From Lithobates sylvaticus (Eukaryota > Chordata > Amphibia > Anura > Ranidae), in NCBI GenBank assembly GCA_028564925.1, contig CM053029.1:582970742-583034741 (forward strand): a DNA stretch of 64,000 bases, in the 5' to 3' direction. A program made the position numbers and the translations under genes. Below are positions 42,900-58,030 of this stretch, in pieces. Below the pieces are notes generated by a model that was not told the origin of the DNA, did no database searches, and saw only the letters and a program-made list of their open reading frames with translations. The stretch's first letter is position 1; each line of letters begins with the position of its first letter.

Positions 42900-44490
42900 T
42901 AAGGGAGACCGTACATTTACAATACAATTCAATGCAGGTTTAGGAGGTTAGGTTAGAAAGGTTAGGAGAACCCTGCTTGTGAGAGCTTACTACCTAACAA
43001 GAGAGGCAAATGATACAGAAGGTAATAACTGAAGGGGGTTGAGTTGGTGGATGAGTAAAATTCTGGTTGGTAGGTAGAGGTTGGATAGGTTTCCCTAAAG
43101 AGATCTGTTTTCAAGGATCACCTGAAGACGGACAGAGTAGGAGATAGCCAGATGGACTGGAATAGGGAGTTCCAGAGGAAGGAAGAGGCTCTGTTGAAGT
43201 CCTGGAGGTCAGCATGGGAGGAGGTTATGATGAGGCTAGAGGGCAGGAGCTTTTCAGAGGAGGGGAGAGGATGGTTTGGATTATATTTTGAGATAAGGTT
43301 GGTGATGTTGCTTGGGGCAAAGTTGTTGATGGCTTTATATTTTGTTATATTTTTTAATGTGTTGGGTGAGCTGAAGCCGGTGGAGAGATTGGGCTTTGAT
43401 TAAATATGGATAATTTTTGAATGGACAAATCCAGAACATGTACCAAATTGAGTTGAAGGATGAGTAAAATTCCAGTTGGTAGGTGGAGGTGGGATAGGCT
43501 TCCCTAAAGAGATGTATGTTCAAGGATCACCTGAAGGCAGACAGAGTAGAAGATAGCCGAATGGATTGCAATAGGGAGTTCAAGAGGAAGGAAGAGCCTC
43601 TGTTGAACTCCTGGAGGCCAGCATGGGAGGAGGTGATGATGGGGCTACAGAGCAGGAGGTCTTCAGAGGAGAGGATGGTTTGGATGATATTTGGAGATGA
43701 GGTTGGTGATGTAGCTTGGGGCAAAGTTGTTGATGGCTTTGTATTTTGCTATATTTTTTAATGTGTTAGGTAAGCAGAAGCCAGTGGAGAGATTGGCTTT
43801 TGATCAACTACAGATAATTTTTGAATGGGCAAATCCAGAAAATGTACCAAATTAAGTTGATGGATGAGTAAAATTCCATTTAGTAGGTAGAGGTGGGATA
43901 GGCTTCCCTAAAGAGGTCGGAGATAGCCAGATGGACTGCAGTATGGAGTTCCAGAGGAAGGAAGAGGCTCTATTGAAGTCCTGGAGGTCAGCATGGGAGG
44001 AGGTGATGATGAGGCTAGAGGGCAGGAGCTCTTCAGAGGAGAGGAGAGGATGGTTTGGATTATATTTTGAGATGGGGTTGGTGATGTAGTTTGGGGCAAA
44101 GTTGTTGATGGCTTTGTATTTTGCTATATTTTTTTATGTGTTAGGTAAGCAGAAGCCAGTGGAGAGATTGTCTTTTGATTAACTAAAGATCATTTTGGAA
44201 TGGAAAAATTCTGAAAATTTACCAAATTAAGTTGACGGATGAGTAAAATTCCAGTTGGTAGGTAGAGGTGGGATATGCTTCCCCAAAGAGGAAGAGACTC
44301 TGTTAAAAATCCTGGAGGCCAACATAGGAGGAATTGATGACGGGCTAGAGAACAGGGGGAGGGAAGAGGATGGTTTGGATGATATTTTGAGATAAGGTTG
44401 GTGATGTAGCTTGAGGCAAAGTTGTTGATGGCTTTATATTTTGTTATATTTTTTTATGTGTTGAGTGAATGTGTTGAGTGAAAATTTACA
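42900..44490. repeat. ~400-bp tandem repeat, four copies
   Basis: A SINE-like lead (CAATACAATTCAATGCAGG, 42917) precedes four copies starting near 43035, 43450, 43855 and 44225. Each has GGATGAGTAAAATTCC, GATAGCCAGATGGACTG, GAGTTCCAGAGG, AGCATGGGAGGAGG and GGCAAAGTTGTTGATGGC; the fourth is shortened. I recall the unit as a dispersed ranid repeat, here amplified in tandem. Open frames translate the unit. Confidence 0.85.
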
Positions 44491-45054
44491 AAATTTTCTA
44501 TTCACCTGAACGTGTGCATGCAGACTTTTCTAAATAATTAGATATCATGGAATTTGTAATTCTGGGAAGTCTGGCCTACTAATATATGTAGCTGCTGCTG
44601 CTGGCAGTGGGCGCTCTCCCTGGGATGTGGAGCCGGATGAAACCCTCAGTGGTGCTGGTGGATTCCAGCACTTCCAGGATAATTACAGGGACCCTTGGTG
44701 AGTGGGGATGACGTCAGCGTCGGGTGCGTCGGGCGCGGCACGCTTTCAGAGCATGCATGCTCCTTCATCAGGCCACCCTCTAGAGGGCATGGCTTGTGGA
44801 ACGGTGAAAGGCTGAGGCCATCTTACACATGTCAACCACATAGACTAGATAGGGTTGAGTGGAGATTTTTCTTAGTCTGGGAAGTTTGGGTTCATGAATT
44901 ATGTGATTCTATATCAATCAAAAAAATCTGCAGTTGTGTATTGAGGAGAATCAAACATTACTTGAATGCAATTGACCACATTCTCCAGATTTGCCTCTTT
45001 TCTGAAGATCCTTCATCACTGTTCCTAATGAAGTGAACACATTTAGAATCTTTG
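44491..45054. other. No gene recognised
   Basis: Contains a GATGACGTCAGCGTCGG stretch with a CRE-type TGACGTCA (44709-44716). No exon or repeat identified. Confidence 0.35.
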
Positions 45055-45285
45055 GGGGTGATCTGCTAAAAGCAAACACTGTTCATTTTGCAAGGGAAGT
45101 TGCACTTTGCAAGGGACTTTTCCCCAAAGTTTAGTGAATGAGATGTCTTCCATCCATCATTCACTAAGCTCTGAGGAAAATTCCCTTGCAAAGTCCAACT
45201 TCCCTTGCAAACTGAGCAGCCTATTTGCCTTTAGTTTTGTGTATGGACCATTTTACACTTGTTAGTAAATCATGCCCTAGTCAGT
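45055..45285. mobile_element. Fold-back MITE of the CTTTGCAAGGGAA family
   Basis: Arms GATCTGCTAAAAGC.. and ..GTAAATCATGCCC enclose matching TTGCAAGGGAAGTTG and CAACTTCCCTTGCAA, centred near 45160 (ATTCACTAAGC and AGTGAATGAG). Shorter relatives occur at 3423-3490 and 5538-5600. Confidence 0.7.
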
Positions 45286-46189
45286 AAATTTCATAACATG
45301 AGCTGAATAATGATAAAAAAAAAACGACAAACTTGAGTAACTTCAAGCTATGATTCTACAACCTGACATTGCAAAAGCATATTATTAAGGAATTATCTAA
45401 AATTCTTCTTTGAGTTCAAAACAAGTTATATATACAAGTTTCCCATAAAGCTTTCTGTACCTTCACAGTTCTGACTATCAATATGCCGACAGTCCTACCC
45501 TTTGTCATTGCGCCATCATACACTTCCACTTACTTGGAATGGATGATTCATTTAAATTTAAAGGAATTTTCCAATGCACGGCCACAGATCTAATTCAATA
45601 CATGGAATGTGTTAACACTGATTAAAGAAGATGCCTTGTTCTCCAAACCCCAGCCAGTTATTGGTAGTGGTGCCCTTTTGCGTGCGAAGGGTTAATTTGC
45701 ATTTCTTTGTATATAGACTGGTAGCAGGTGGGGTACTGACCTCAGGAGCCCTCCTCACAGATAAACCCCAATACGGGCACTGCTTTGTTTCAAGTGAATA
45801 GGCACCGAGCGTCAATGTCTAAGGGAGTCTGTTTGTTAAGACTCAAGGCCTTTCTTCACTTCTCTTTGGAGCACTTGTGCAGATAGGGGGGATAAAGGAG
45901 TGAGGATGAAGACATAAAAATGACCCCTCTCTCAGCTATGGGATGGGAGACTGGATATGGGATTATTATCCAGAAATAATATATATATATTATGCGAAAG
46001 ATGTAAAAAGTGTAGGAGATGTAAAAAGCAGCAACCAATCAGAAATCATATTTCTTTGTTCTGATCCTTGAAAGGGGGGACTTGGTTGGCTGCAATTCAT
46101 TACATCATTGTTCTGAGCATCTGGCTGAATAAACTCCTACCAGCAATTGAAAAAAAAAAAAAAAAAAAACTGATCCAGCTATACATTTT
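45286..46189. other. No gene recognised
   Basis: A (TA)n run at 45978-45992 and an A tract at 46149-46170. The rest shows no assignable repeat or exon. Confidence 0.4.
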
Positions 46190-46985
46190 ACAGCATACAG
46201 CCTTTGATTTCTAAAAAAAATACCAGGGGCAAATGTCCACGGCAAGCCAATCAAGGGTCACCATTCATTCTCTAGGAAAAGAAGTGAACCGTGGAAACTG
46301 GTCAACAACTCCATCTTTCTCCATTTCCCTTCCTACATTCTTTATTCTTCTTTTAAGTTCAGCCTCCTAGTTTGTAAATTGCAGAAGTCCATAAGTATCA
46401 TTGATGGCAGAAGCTAGCAGGCTGCATCAAACCGTATTTCTTATTTTATGCCCCGTGTATATGGATTAGCTCTTGTGTTTATATAGGATTGCAGAAAATG
46501 AGATTTTGCATTGGCTCTTGTGATGAGATTTTAAATCCCAGAATATAGGCATGACCTGTGTCAGATGCTTTACCTTGAACCATCCCCCATATGTCTCAAT
46601 TCTAAAGAACGCTAAACAATTTAAATCCACGACCTTGCTGCTCCTGCCTCCATCTATATGGACCACATGGAAGGGGGGTGCCATTGTCCTCATCACCCAG
46701 AGAGTCACACTAATTAGAGGAAGATCACAGTGAATGAAGATTCACCCTCCATTGAATTAGATTATCTAGTGATGCCTTTCTTGTTAGCAGGTAACAATTA
46801 CTCTGCCAAGAGCTAAGATGTGCCTGCGCTGGGAACAGGACAGATCACAAAAGTTCTCCATAAAAGCTTACTGGTCCTACAAATGCAAAACGACATCTCT
46901 ACCTTATGTCACCTTCACTTTGAGTACCATGCTAATGTCAAGATTTATAACTATATATTAGGAACCGTCTTAGTTGCTAATCAAA
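46190..46985. promoter_or_regulatory. Repeat-free island with homeodomain-type words
   Basis: No recognised repeat. ACTAATTAGAGG (46708) and TTGAATTAGATTATC (46753) are homeodomain-type, with AACAATTACTC downstream. This could be a conserved non-coding element; not demonstrated. Confidence 0.3.
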
Positions 46986-46989
46986 AGAA

Positions 46990-47152
46990 TAGGTCCTCCC
47001 GTGGAGAGGCCAACAGACATATACCTTGCAGCAATTGATAGATAAATATAAAATAAATAATTAAAAGCTAAATATAAAATACATCACATTGCAATACAAA
47101 TTGTTTTAAGGTGTAAGGTATATGGCAATTGGCCTCTCCATGGGAGGACCTA
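46990..47152. mobile_element. Short TA-target MITE
   Basis: Element 46992-47150 with ends GGTCCTCCCGTGGAGAGGCC and GGCCTCTCCATGGGAGGACC, between TA on each side. The interior is AT-rich. The TA target suggests Tc1/mariner. Confidence 0.7.
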
Positions 47153-47493
47153 TACTTCTGTGCTTCCTTTCTAAAACTTCAACTGGGAGTGATATTAAAA
47201 GAAGAATGGATAAATGTATTTAATTTATTTAATTCGTCATTTCCACTTAAGTCTGTCCTAGTTTCTTCAGTTACTCAGAGAAATGTGAAACGTAAGATTT
47301 TCAAAATATTTTTTTTATGCATAGCGGGTGCAATAAAAGATCTATAAAACAAATTCTAATTACTAGTGGCAGATATTCCCTGAATATCATGATTATTTTA
47401 AAGTTTTTTTTTGTTCTTTTAACTGGCTTGCACCTATATAGTACACTATTAAAAAAAAAAAAAAATGAATATCTATATATCTATAGTTATATC

Positions 47494-49195
<1,702 letters not shown>

Positions 49196-49831
49196 TAGAT
49201 GTGGACATTTCCCAGCTATGGACTTTCCAGTAGATGTGTTCACCAAGCCAAGCGCAGGTCTGCCTGGTGAACGGAGATCAGCCTTGGGAGGTAACATCAC
49301 ATAATCACAGTTCTTCAATTGTAATAGAGAACTGTTACAAAAGTCAAATTGCTTCCCAAAAGTAACAATCTGAATAAAAAATAAAAACACAACTATAAGC
49401 ATATAATGACCCGAGGATGTGAACAAATAATTCTCCTAATTAGGAGAACGCATACCTGCGGAATAACACTGACCTATAGGTCCATATATGTGGAAGGACC
49501 TATGTGTAATTCATTGTGATGAATAATAAAGGGAGAATGAATATAGAAATCAGTAGATATGAAAGAGGAATAAATAAAATAGTAGTACAACATATACTAA
49601 GTTTATCCCTACCTCAGTGTTTCTAGAATCTATCAGAGTCTATATTCTATGTATATTATGTCCATCTATTTATATTTTATCTATATAGACATTCGTAGTC
49701 TATAGAAGAATTACAATCTATACATCTACAGATCTATATAACAATATGTATTTATTTATTTATCTGACGATCTAAAATCCACCAATCCAATCTACACATT
49801 TAGAGAATAGGAATTTCAGTCTATATTAGAA

Positions 49832-49890
<59 letters not shown>

Positions 49891-50084
49891 ATTATTCCTT
49901 GTCATTATAATTTATTCTCTTTGTTCATCTATTTTATATTGATCGATGTGGAAAACCATATATAATATCGATAAAAAAAGATCTATTGTCTATACAGTAA
50001 TAGTCTATATGACAATATTATCCATTTATCTATCTACATTTTAAGAATAGGATTAGCTGTCTATATGAGAATAATATAGGTCAG
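49196..50084. other. No gene; includes (TATC)n
   Basis: (TATC)n at 49832-49890. Small palindrome TAGGTCC..GGACCTA at 49475-49502. The rest is AT-rich with many TCTAT words. Confidence 0.5.
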
Positions 50085-51565
50085 AGTAGGGCGGGCAGAC
50101 AATGTAAATGTGTATGGATAAGAGTAAGGCATTTGATTTACAGGTACATGGAAGAGAGAAGGGCAGGCAGGCAATGTGCAGCTGTGTGGGTCAGGGGTCA
50201 GAGTAGGATAGACAGGCAATCTATAGGTGTATGGGTCAGAGAAGACAAGCCAAGCAATGTATAGACATATGTGTCAAAGTAGGGGAGACAGGCAATGTAA
50301 AAATGTATGGGTCAGAGTAGAGCAGACAACGTACAGGTGTAAAGGTCAGAGTAGGGCAGGCAGGCAGGCACTGTAGAGATGTAACAATCAGAGTAGGACA
50401 TAGAGGCAATGTAAAGGTGGGTCAAAATAGGATAGACAGGCAATGTACAGTTGTAAGGATCAGAGTAGGACAACCAGGCAATTTACAGGTGTAAGAGTCA
50501 GAGTAGGGTAGGCAGGCAATGTACAGGTGTATGGATCAGAGTAGGGCAGGCAATTTACAGGTGTAAGGGTCAGAGTAGGGCAGGCAGGCAATGTACAGGT
50601 GTAAGGTTTAGAGTAGGGCAGGCAGGCAATGTAAAGGTGTATGGGTGAGAGTAGGGCAGGCAGGCAATTTACAGGTGTAAGGGTCAGAGTAGGACAACTA
50701 GGAGATTTGCAGGTGTAAGGATCCGAGTAGGGCAGGCAGGCAATGCACAGGTGTAAGGATCAGAGTAGGGCATGCAGGCAATGTACTGGTGTAAGGGTCT
50801 GAGTAGGACAACTAGGAAATTTGCAGGTGTAAGGATCAGAGTAGGGCAGGCAGGCAATGTACAGGTGTAAGGATCAGAGTAGGGCAGGCAGGCAATGTAC
50901 AGGTGTAAGGGTCAGAGTTTGGCAGGCAGGCAATGCACAGGTGTAAGGGTCAGAGTAGGGCAGGCAGGCAATATACAGGTGTAAGGGTCAGAGTTTGGCA
51001 GGCAGGCAATGCACAGGTGTAAGGGTAAGAGTAGGGCAGGCAGGCAATGTACAGGTGTAAGGGTCAGAGTAGGGCAGGCAGGCAATGTACAGGTGTAAGG
51101 GTCAGAGTTTGGCAGGCAGGCAATGAACAGGTGTAAGGGTCAGAGTAGGGCAGGTAGGCAATATACAGGTGTAAGAGTCAGAGTAGGGCAGGCAGGCAAT
51201 GTACAGGTGTAAGGATCAGAGTAGGGCAGGCAGGAAATGTACAGGTGTAAGGGTCAGAGTAGGGCAGGCAGGCAATGTACAGGTGTAAGGGTCAGAGTAG
51301 GGCAGGCAGGCAATGTACAGGTGTAAGGGTCAGAGTAGGGCAGGCAGGCAATATACAGGTGTAAGGGTCAGAGTAGGGCAGGCAGACAATGCACAGGTTT
51401 AAGGGTCAGAGAAGGGCAGGCAGACAATGCACAGGTTTAAGGGTCAGAGAACGGCAGGCAGGCAGGCAATGCACAGGTGTAAGGGTCAGAGTACGACAAC
51501 CAGGCAATGTACAGGTGTAAAGATCAGAGTAGGGCAGGCAGGCAGTGTACAGATGTAAGGACCAG
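50085..51565. repeat. 38-bp minisatellite
   Basis: A unit of 38 bp (CAGGTGTAAGGGTCAGAG, TAGGGCAGGCAGGCAATGTA) repeats about 38 times. It is nearly perfect at 50830-51450 and more divergent at both ends, so expansion was recent in the centre. Further slippage is seen in the CAGG sub-repeat (two to three copies). Confidence 0.95.
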
Positions 51566-52435
51566 GATCACAGTGCTGTGCTCCACCCTGAATACAGGCA
51601 AGACACCTAGGAGTACTGGTGGGGTATGATTTGGGGGAGACAATGCTCAGTATGTGTACAGGGGATCCTCTCCAGAGGTGTATATGAAGAAGTAGAGGTC
51701 CTGCTTTGACATTATAGGAGATACAATGATCACATTTGATTTTGTTGACTCCTTATAATGTTGATCGTTAGACATGAAGAGCTCGCCCTGTACTCTCCCA
51801 CTGACAGAGCAACAAAGGATCTTTATTCCAGAGCTTTCCTGAGATGTCTATAATTTAGTGCTGTCATCTTGAACTCTGTGGATGTTGTGCTCCCTGCTGT
51901 AATGAAGTGCTCTGATTATACAAACTATACAAATATTTCTCCAAATATACATCCCACCTTCACTTCTATCATTCCCATCATATACTTCCCATACATCGCG
52001 ATCTGTGTGCTGCTCCCTATAACAGAGGAGGCAGATCGCTCTCTCTATGGGGGGGGGGGGGGGGGTCAATCGATATATTGATCGGCTATATTCCCAGCCT
52101 GGCTGCCTTTTATCTTTTGACATGTAAAATCTCTCACAGACATCTCTGTAATGTCTTCTATGTGTGAAAACGTGAAGAGAAAGAATGAAATGAACACATA
52201 GGAGTACATAGAATAGAATGTAGATTTATCCCAGATACAGGAAGACGTTGGTATCATCGGATCAGGGGCAGGAAGGTTCAATCATTGCAGACAGAATACG
52301 GAGAACGATCAGATCATTAGTTTTACAGTATCTTCCAGATATAGTAATTGTGATGTGCTTGATATACTTAACTTGCTTTACTCTATAAATTTGGGACATA
52401 TTTATTTAGATAAATAGTTCTATGTTCTGCCTACA
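51566..52435. other. No gene recognised
   Basis: Contains a G tract at 52049-52065. Otherwise free of recognised repeats, with no domain in the short frames. Confidence 0.4.
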
Positions 52436-52981
52436 ATCGATAGTAGACATGCGCTGTTCATTTCGTTCCAAATTGAAAATCGGACAAATTTTTACGTTTT
52501 CTGAAGTTTGGATGTATCCAAATTTCTCAATTACAATAGCACCGAACTTAATCGAAAAAAATGGAAAAAAAAAAATAAGTGAATATAGTTTTTGAATCAA
52601 TTTATATTATTCTATAATATTTTTTCTATTCTATGCCTCTGATTTCTATTCTATTTTATTCTCTTTGTAAATTGGAAAACAAATTGAAAACTATTTGAAT
52701 ACGAAAGTTTTCAAATTCGGAATTCGAATTTGAAAAATTTCTCGAAATTCGAGATTGAAAACTTTTTGAATTTGAAAAAACGATTGGAATTCGAAAACTG
52801 TTACAAAATTATTCGAAAACTTTTCGAATTAGAATTCGGAAAATTTCAATAGATTTGAACATGAATAAATGAAACGAATTCCGAAAATTAATTGAACGGA
52901 TTAAGCAAATTCAACTAAGAAAATTTATGTAAATAACGGATCAAAACAAAACAAATTTTTTCGTTCTGCACATGTCTAATC

Positions 52982-52986
<5 letters not shown>
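52436..52986. mobile_element. hAT MITE with perfect 8-bp target duplication
   Basis: Element 52444-52978 with ends TAGACATGCGCTG and CTGCACATGTCTA between ATCGATAG at 52436-52443 and 52979-52986. It shares ends with 31697-32557. The right target copy runs straight into a GATA microsatellite. Confidence 0.88.
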
Positions 52987-53015
<29 letters not shown>

Positions 53016-53220
53016 GAGATAGAGAGATAGAGAGATAGAGAATATATACAGTGGGTAAAATAAGTATTGAACACATCACAATTTTTCTAGATGAATATAT
53101 TTCTAAAGGTGCTTATTGACATGAAATTTTCCCCACATGTCGGTAACAACCCATGCAATCCATCCATACAAAGACATCTAAAAAAAATTAATTCAGAAAT
53201 TAAGGTATCTATCTACATAT

Positions 53221-53254
<34 letters not shown>

Positions 53255-53261
53255 CTACCTC

Positions 53262-53359
<98 letters not shown>

Positions 53360-53375
53360 CCTATCTATCTACCTC

Positions 53376-53451
<76 letters not shown>

Positions 53452-53455
53452 CATC

Positions 53456-53545
<90 letters not shown>

Positions 53546-53661
53546 AATATCTGTCTAGCATGATAATAGATAGATAGATATTATCATGCTAGACAGATAT
53601 TGATAGATAGATAGATAGATAGATAGAAATATATTCATCTATCTACCTATCTATCTACCTC

Positions 53662-53710
<49 letters not shown>

Positions 53711-53736
53711 TTCTATTATCATGCTAGACAGATATT

Positions 53737-53785
<49 letters not shown>

Positions 53786-53907
53786 GTAGATAGATGAATA
53801 TATTTCTAAAGGTGCTATTGACATGACATTTTCCCCACATGTCGGTAACAACCCATTCAGTCCATACATACAAAGACATCTAAGAAAAATTCATTCAGAA
53901 ATTAAGG

Positions 53908-53958
<51 letters not shown>

Positions 53959-53992
53959 ATATCTATTATCATGCTAAACGGATATTGATACT

Positions 53993-54072
<80 letters not shown>
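52983..54072. repeat. GATA/TATC tract with nested inverted repeats and Tc1 fragments
   Basis: Long TATC and GATA blocks in alternating orientation. A spacer CTAGCATGATAATA occurs near 53553, reversed near 53580, reversed again near 53715, and in variant form near 53968, giving several perfect palindromes (for example 53534-53605). A TC run is at 53319-53350. Confidence 0.93.
53047..53205. mobile_element. Tc1-like end fragment in the GATA tract
   Basis: TA then CAGTGGGTAAAATAAG and CCCACATGTCGGTAACAAC, the end of another Tc1-like family. A second, shorter copy of the inner part (ATATATTTCTAAAGGTGC to AGAAATTAAGG) lies at 53789-53910. Both break off into TATC repeats at the same word, AAATTAAGGTATC. 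Confidence 0.65.
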
Positions 54073-55100
54073 TTGCTCATAGGAATGTTTTGTTTTACAT
54101 GATATATATTTTGTATTGCTTTAGCAGTCTACAGTCTATCCCAAACTAACTTTTAAATTAGTGTATAACTGAGAACAAACTGGTAAACAGAAAGAAAATA
54201 CATTTTCCTGAGATTTTTGTCCATTTACTACCCAGAACATCCCAGATATTTATCTAGAAATGCAATCAGCATACAAGGATACCACATTTGTATATTTGTG
54301 TACTATATATTGGGAGTGGTAAAGTCCAAAGAAAAAGGACTCCCTGAGCACACGAGAGGTTCCAAAATTTTGTAGCACGTATGGGCTGGCTGGTTGTTTA
54401 TCGATCGACTTCTGTACAACCAGCATAGCGTTTTTTTTCCTGAACGATCAGTACCACCGGCTATAGCCGACAACAATGATCATTGTATTCTGATGGTGAG
54501 GGGGGGGGGGGGGTCCCCACTGTCAGAATACAATACTACAGCGGGAGGGATCCCCCATCCACATGAAATGTGTAGATGGGGAATCAGATCAGTTTTTGCT
54601 GTTGAACGTTGCTGGTTAAAAAGAAAAGACCAATGTATGGGTCACCTTATACATGGCAATGTACATTGATGAAAAGAATGAATTTTCCTAAATCGCTGAC
54701 TTAAAATAAAGATACGATTTACATGTGATTGTGCTGACAGAGATTGGGGCAATCACAGGTTCTCTTTTGTTTCTCAGTGGCAAAAAAAAAGAAGTTGTTG
54801 TGTTTTCTTCTAGAACTTCTTGAAGTGGTTTTGCATTTTTTGCTCATAGAGAGAGGAGCGGCTGGATCAGGTCAGAGGTTATCTGATGAATCCACGCTCG
54901 CCATGTACCTCTGCAACAACATAACCCACCAATATGAATTGTATAGAACAATCAATACACCAATAATACCAGTCATCTGTTATACTGGGAAAACCAAACA
55001 CAATGACTACGAGGAATCAAATAGTCCACAATAATCTGCCCCCAGGAATGTGGGAATCTTCCCGACTTCAACCCACTGAAAATTCCGCTAATCGTGTTTG
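54073..55100. other. No gene recognised; G tract
   Basis: G tract at 54499-54513, flanked by GTATTCTGATGGTG and its reverse CACTGTCAGAATAC, a fold-back that suggests a decayed MITE around 54390-54660 (TCTGTACAACCAGC inside). No exon. Confidence 0.45.
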
Positions 55101-55119
55101 ATTATATAGTCTATCATTC

Positions 55120-55177
55120 TATCTGTCTATCTATCTATTGCATTTTCTATTTTTCTTTCTTTCTTTCTCTTATTTGG

Positions 55178-55254
<77 letters not shown>

Positions 55255-55310
55255 ATATCCAATCAGCAACACTGCACTGGAATGTATTAACACTTGTAAT
55301 ATATTTCCAT

Positions 55311-55408
<98 letters not shown>

Positions 55409-55593
55409 GTTACAATGGACAGGTATCGAAACAGAAAGATAGACAGAATGATAGAATGACTGGATTGGATGATAGATAGATAGATAGATAGATAGACATG
55501 ATAGAGAGATTTGGCAGATAGACAGATAGATAGATAGATAGATAGATAGATGGATAGATATATGGATAGATAGATAGATAGATAGATAGAGAG

Positions 55594-55681
<88 letters not shown>
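55120..55681. repeat. TATC then GATA tracts in opposite orientation
   Basis: TATC blocks at 55180-55253 and 55310-55408, then GATA blocks at 55467-55500 and 55522-55681. The switch of strand makes the region self-complementary over hundreds of bases. Confidence 0.95.
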
Positions 55682-55683
<2 letters not shown>

Positions 55684-55689
55684 GTTACA

Positions 55690-56193
55690 TACAGTGGAAC
55701 CTTGAATTACGAGCATAATCCGTTCCAGGAGAATGCTTGTAATCCAAAGCACTCACATATCAAAGCGCGTTTCCCCATAGAAGTCAATGGAAACTAAGAT
55801 AATTTGTTCCGCCTTGACTTCTATTGCATGCAATACCGCATGTAGCCAGAGGTGGGGGGTGCCGGAGAGCTTTGGAAATACTCGGGGACAGCTTGGATGA
55901 ACTTGGAAAGCCTCGGAAAGGCTCGGAAACACTCAGGAATGGAGTATTTGTGAGTGTTTCCGAGTATTTGTGAGTGATTCCGAGTATTTCCGACGGCTCC
56001 AAACCATTCCGAGTGTCCCCGGCGCCCCCCGCACCTCTGGCTAAATGCAGTACTGCACACCCCATTAGCTTGAATTCTGCTCGTTTTGCTAGACAACACT
56101 CGCAAACCGAGTCAGAATTGATAAAACAAAAAAGTTGCTTGTCTTTCAAAACGCTTGTTAACCGCGTTACTCGTTAACCAAGGTTCCACTGTA
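55690..56193. mobile_element. TA-target MITE (mariner/Tigger-like)
   Basis: Element 55692-56191 with ends CAGTGGAACCTTGAATTACG and CGTTAACCAAGGTTCCACTG between TA dinucleotides. Inner words GCGCGTTTCCCCATAGAAG and GAGTATTTGTGAGTG are visible. No transposase. The same end is at 6424. Confidence 0.8.
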
Positions 56194-56260
56194 GTTTCAT
56201 AGTAGGTAAGGTTGAATGAGGACAACAGTCCATCCAGTTCCACCTGTGTAATAGATAGAT
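56194..56260. repeat. Dispersed repeat fragment (GTCCATCCAGTT)
   Basis: TTTCATAGTAGGTAAGG and GTCCATCCAGTTCCACC relate it to 16926-17095. Confidence 0.55.
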
Positions 56261-56309
56261 AAACATATATACTGTTAATCGATCAAAAGTGTTATCACTT
56301 TCCAGAGCA

Positions 56310-57043
<734 letters not shown>

Positions 57044-57049
57044 CAATAG

Positions 57050-57833
57050 CCGTGATAAATATTGGGTGGGTGTTTATTTTCCAGTTGTATTGTGATGAGG
57101 CCTCGGTCTGATTTCCCATCTTCGGTCAGTACGCCGGCCTCCCTTCGCTCGCTCTCGATGTGTGCTCCCCTGAGATAACAGACTGCTATGAAAGCGATGG
57201 GAAAGCAGCACGCTCCGGTAATGCAGCCGCTGATCCCGGCTTGGTCTATGATCCCGGGGAGGTGGGATGTGTGCCCTGCAGGGGAAGGGTTATCCTCTCT
57301 GCTTTCTCAATCTTCTCCTCTATTTATTTTGCTCTTCATAATGAAAGACCAAGGGCTCCTACTTATTATCTTATTTGCCTTGCTTCTTCCAGTAGACTTT
57401 AGCTCTGACTCCTCATGGATTAACGGGGAGATCAATAATAAACTTACTGTCAATTTCACTGCAGGAGAAAATGAACTCGAAATGCAGTCAAACTTTTATT
57501 GATCAGTGATCCTGGTCTTGGTTTCATTACCTCCTTCTTTCATGATAACCCATAACTAATGTGATGAGTTACTAATCTCTTTGATTTTCTTGCCCTCCTC
57601 CTCCCGAACGCTTTCTCCGCTCTGCCTGTGGCGGTGAGACATTTCACTTATTGCAGTTAAGCTTTGTCACCAGTGTCAGGAGAGATAATTCCTGAGTATT
57701 ACACATTCTTCAAAGAACTCAATGCCGGTAGCTAACCACCGCTGGAAATACTATAGGAGTGAAGACTGAAGATGGGAGCCTTGGTTGATTCATCTCCTGG
57801 GCCTGCAAATGCAATTTAAAACATCTGGGTCTG
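57050..57833. promoter_or_regulatory. Repeat-free island
   Basis: About 780 bp without recognised repeats and with moderate GC, unlike the microsatellites before it. No splice-bounded exon or protein domain was recognised, so it is listed as a candidate conserved non-coding stretch. Confidence 0.28.
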
Positions 57834-58030
57834 TTAGGCCGCGTACACACGATCGGACTTTCCCGCGGGATTGTCCGCCGGACTAGAGTCCGCTGGCCAT
57901 TCCGACCGTGTGTGGGGCTCCGGCTGACTTTTTGTTCCCAAAAGTCCGGAGGACTACGTTTTAAGTTTTGACTTAAAATTGTCCGGCGGACAATCCTGCC
58001 GGAAAGCCCGATCGTGTGTACGCCGCATTA
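57834..58030. mobile_element. PIF/Harbinger-like MITE, short ACACACGATCGG form
   Basis: Element 57837-58027 with ends GGCCGCGTACACACGATCGG and CGATCGTGTGTACGCCGCA between TTA copies (57834-57836 and 58028-58030). Same subfamily as 4989-5424. Confidence 0.83.

Noticed and set aside
57160-57502. Overlapping frames of 80 and 104 codons in a repeat-free island
   Set aside because: Two different frames are open over the same bases, neither with a recognised domain; conservation data would be needed.
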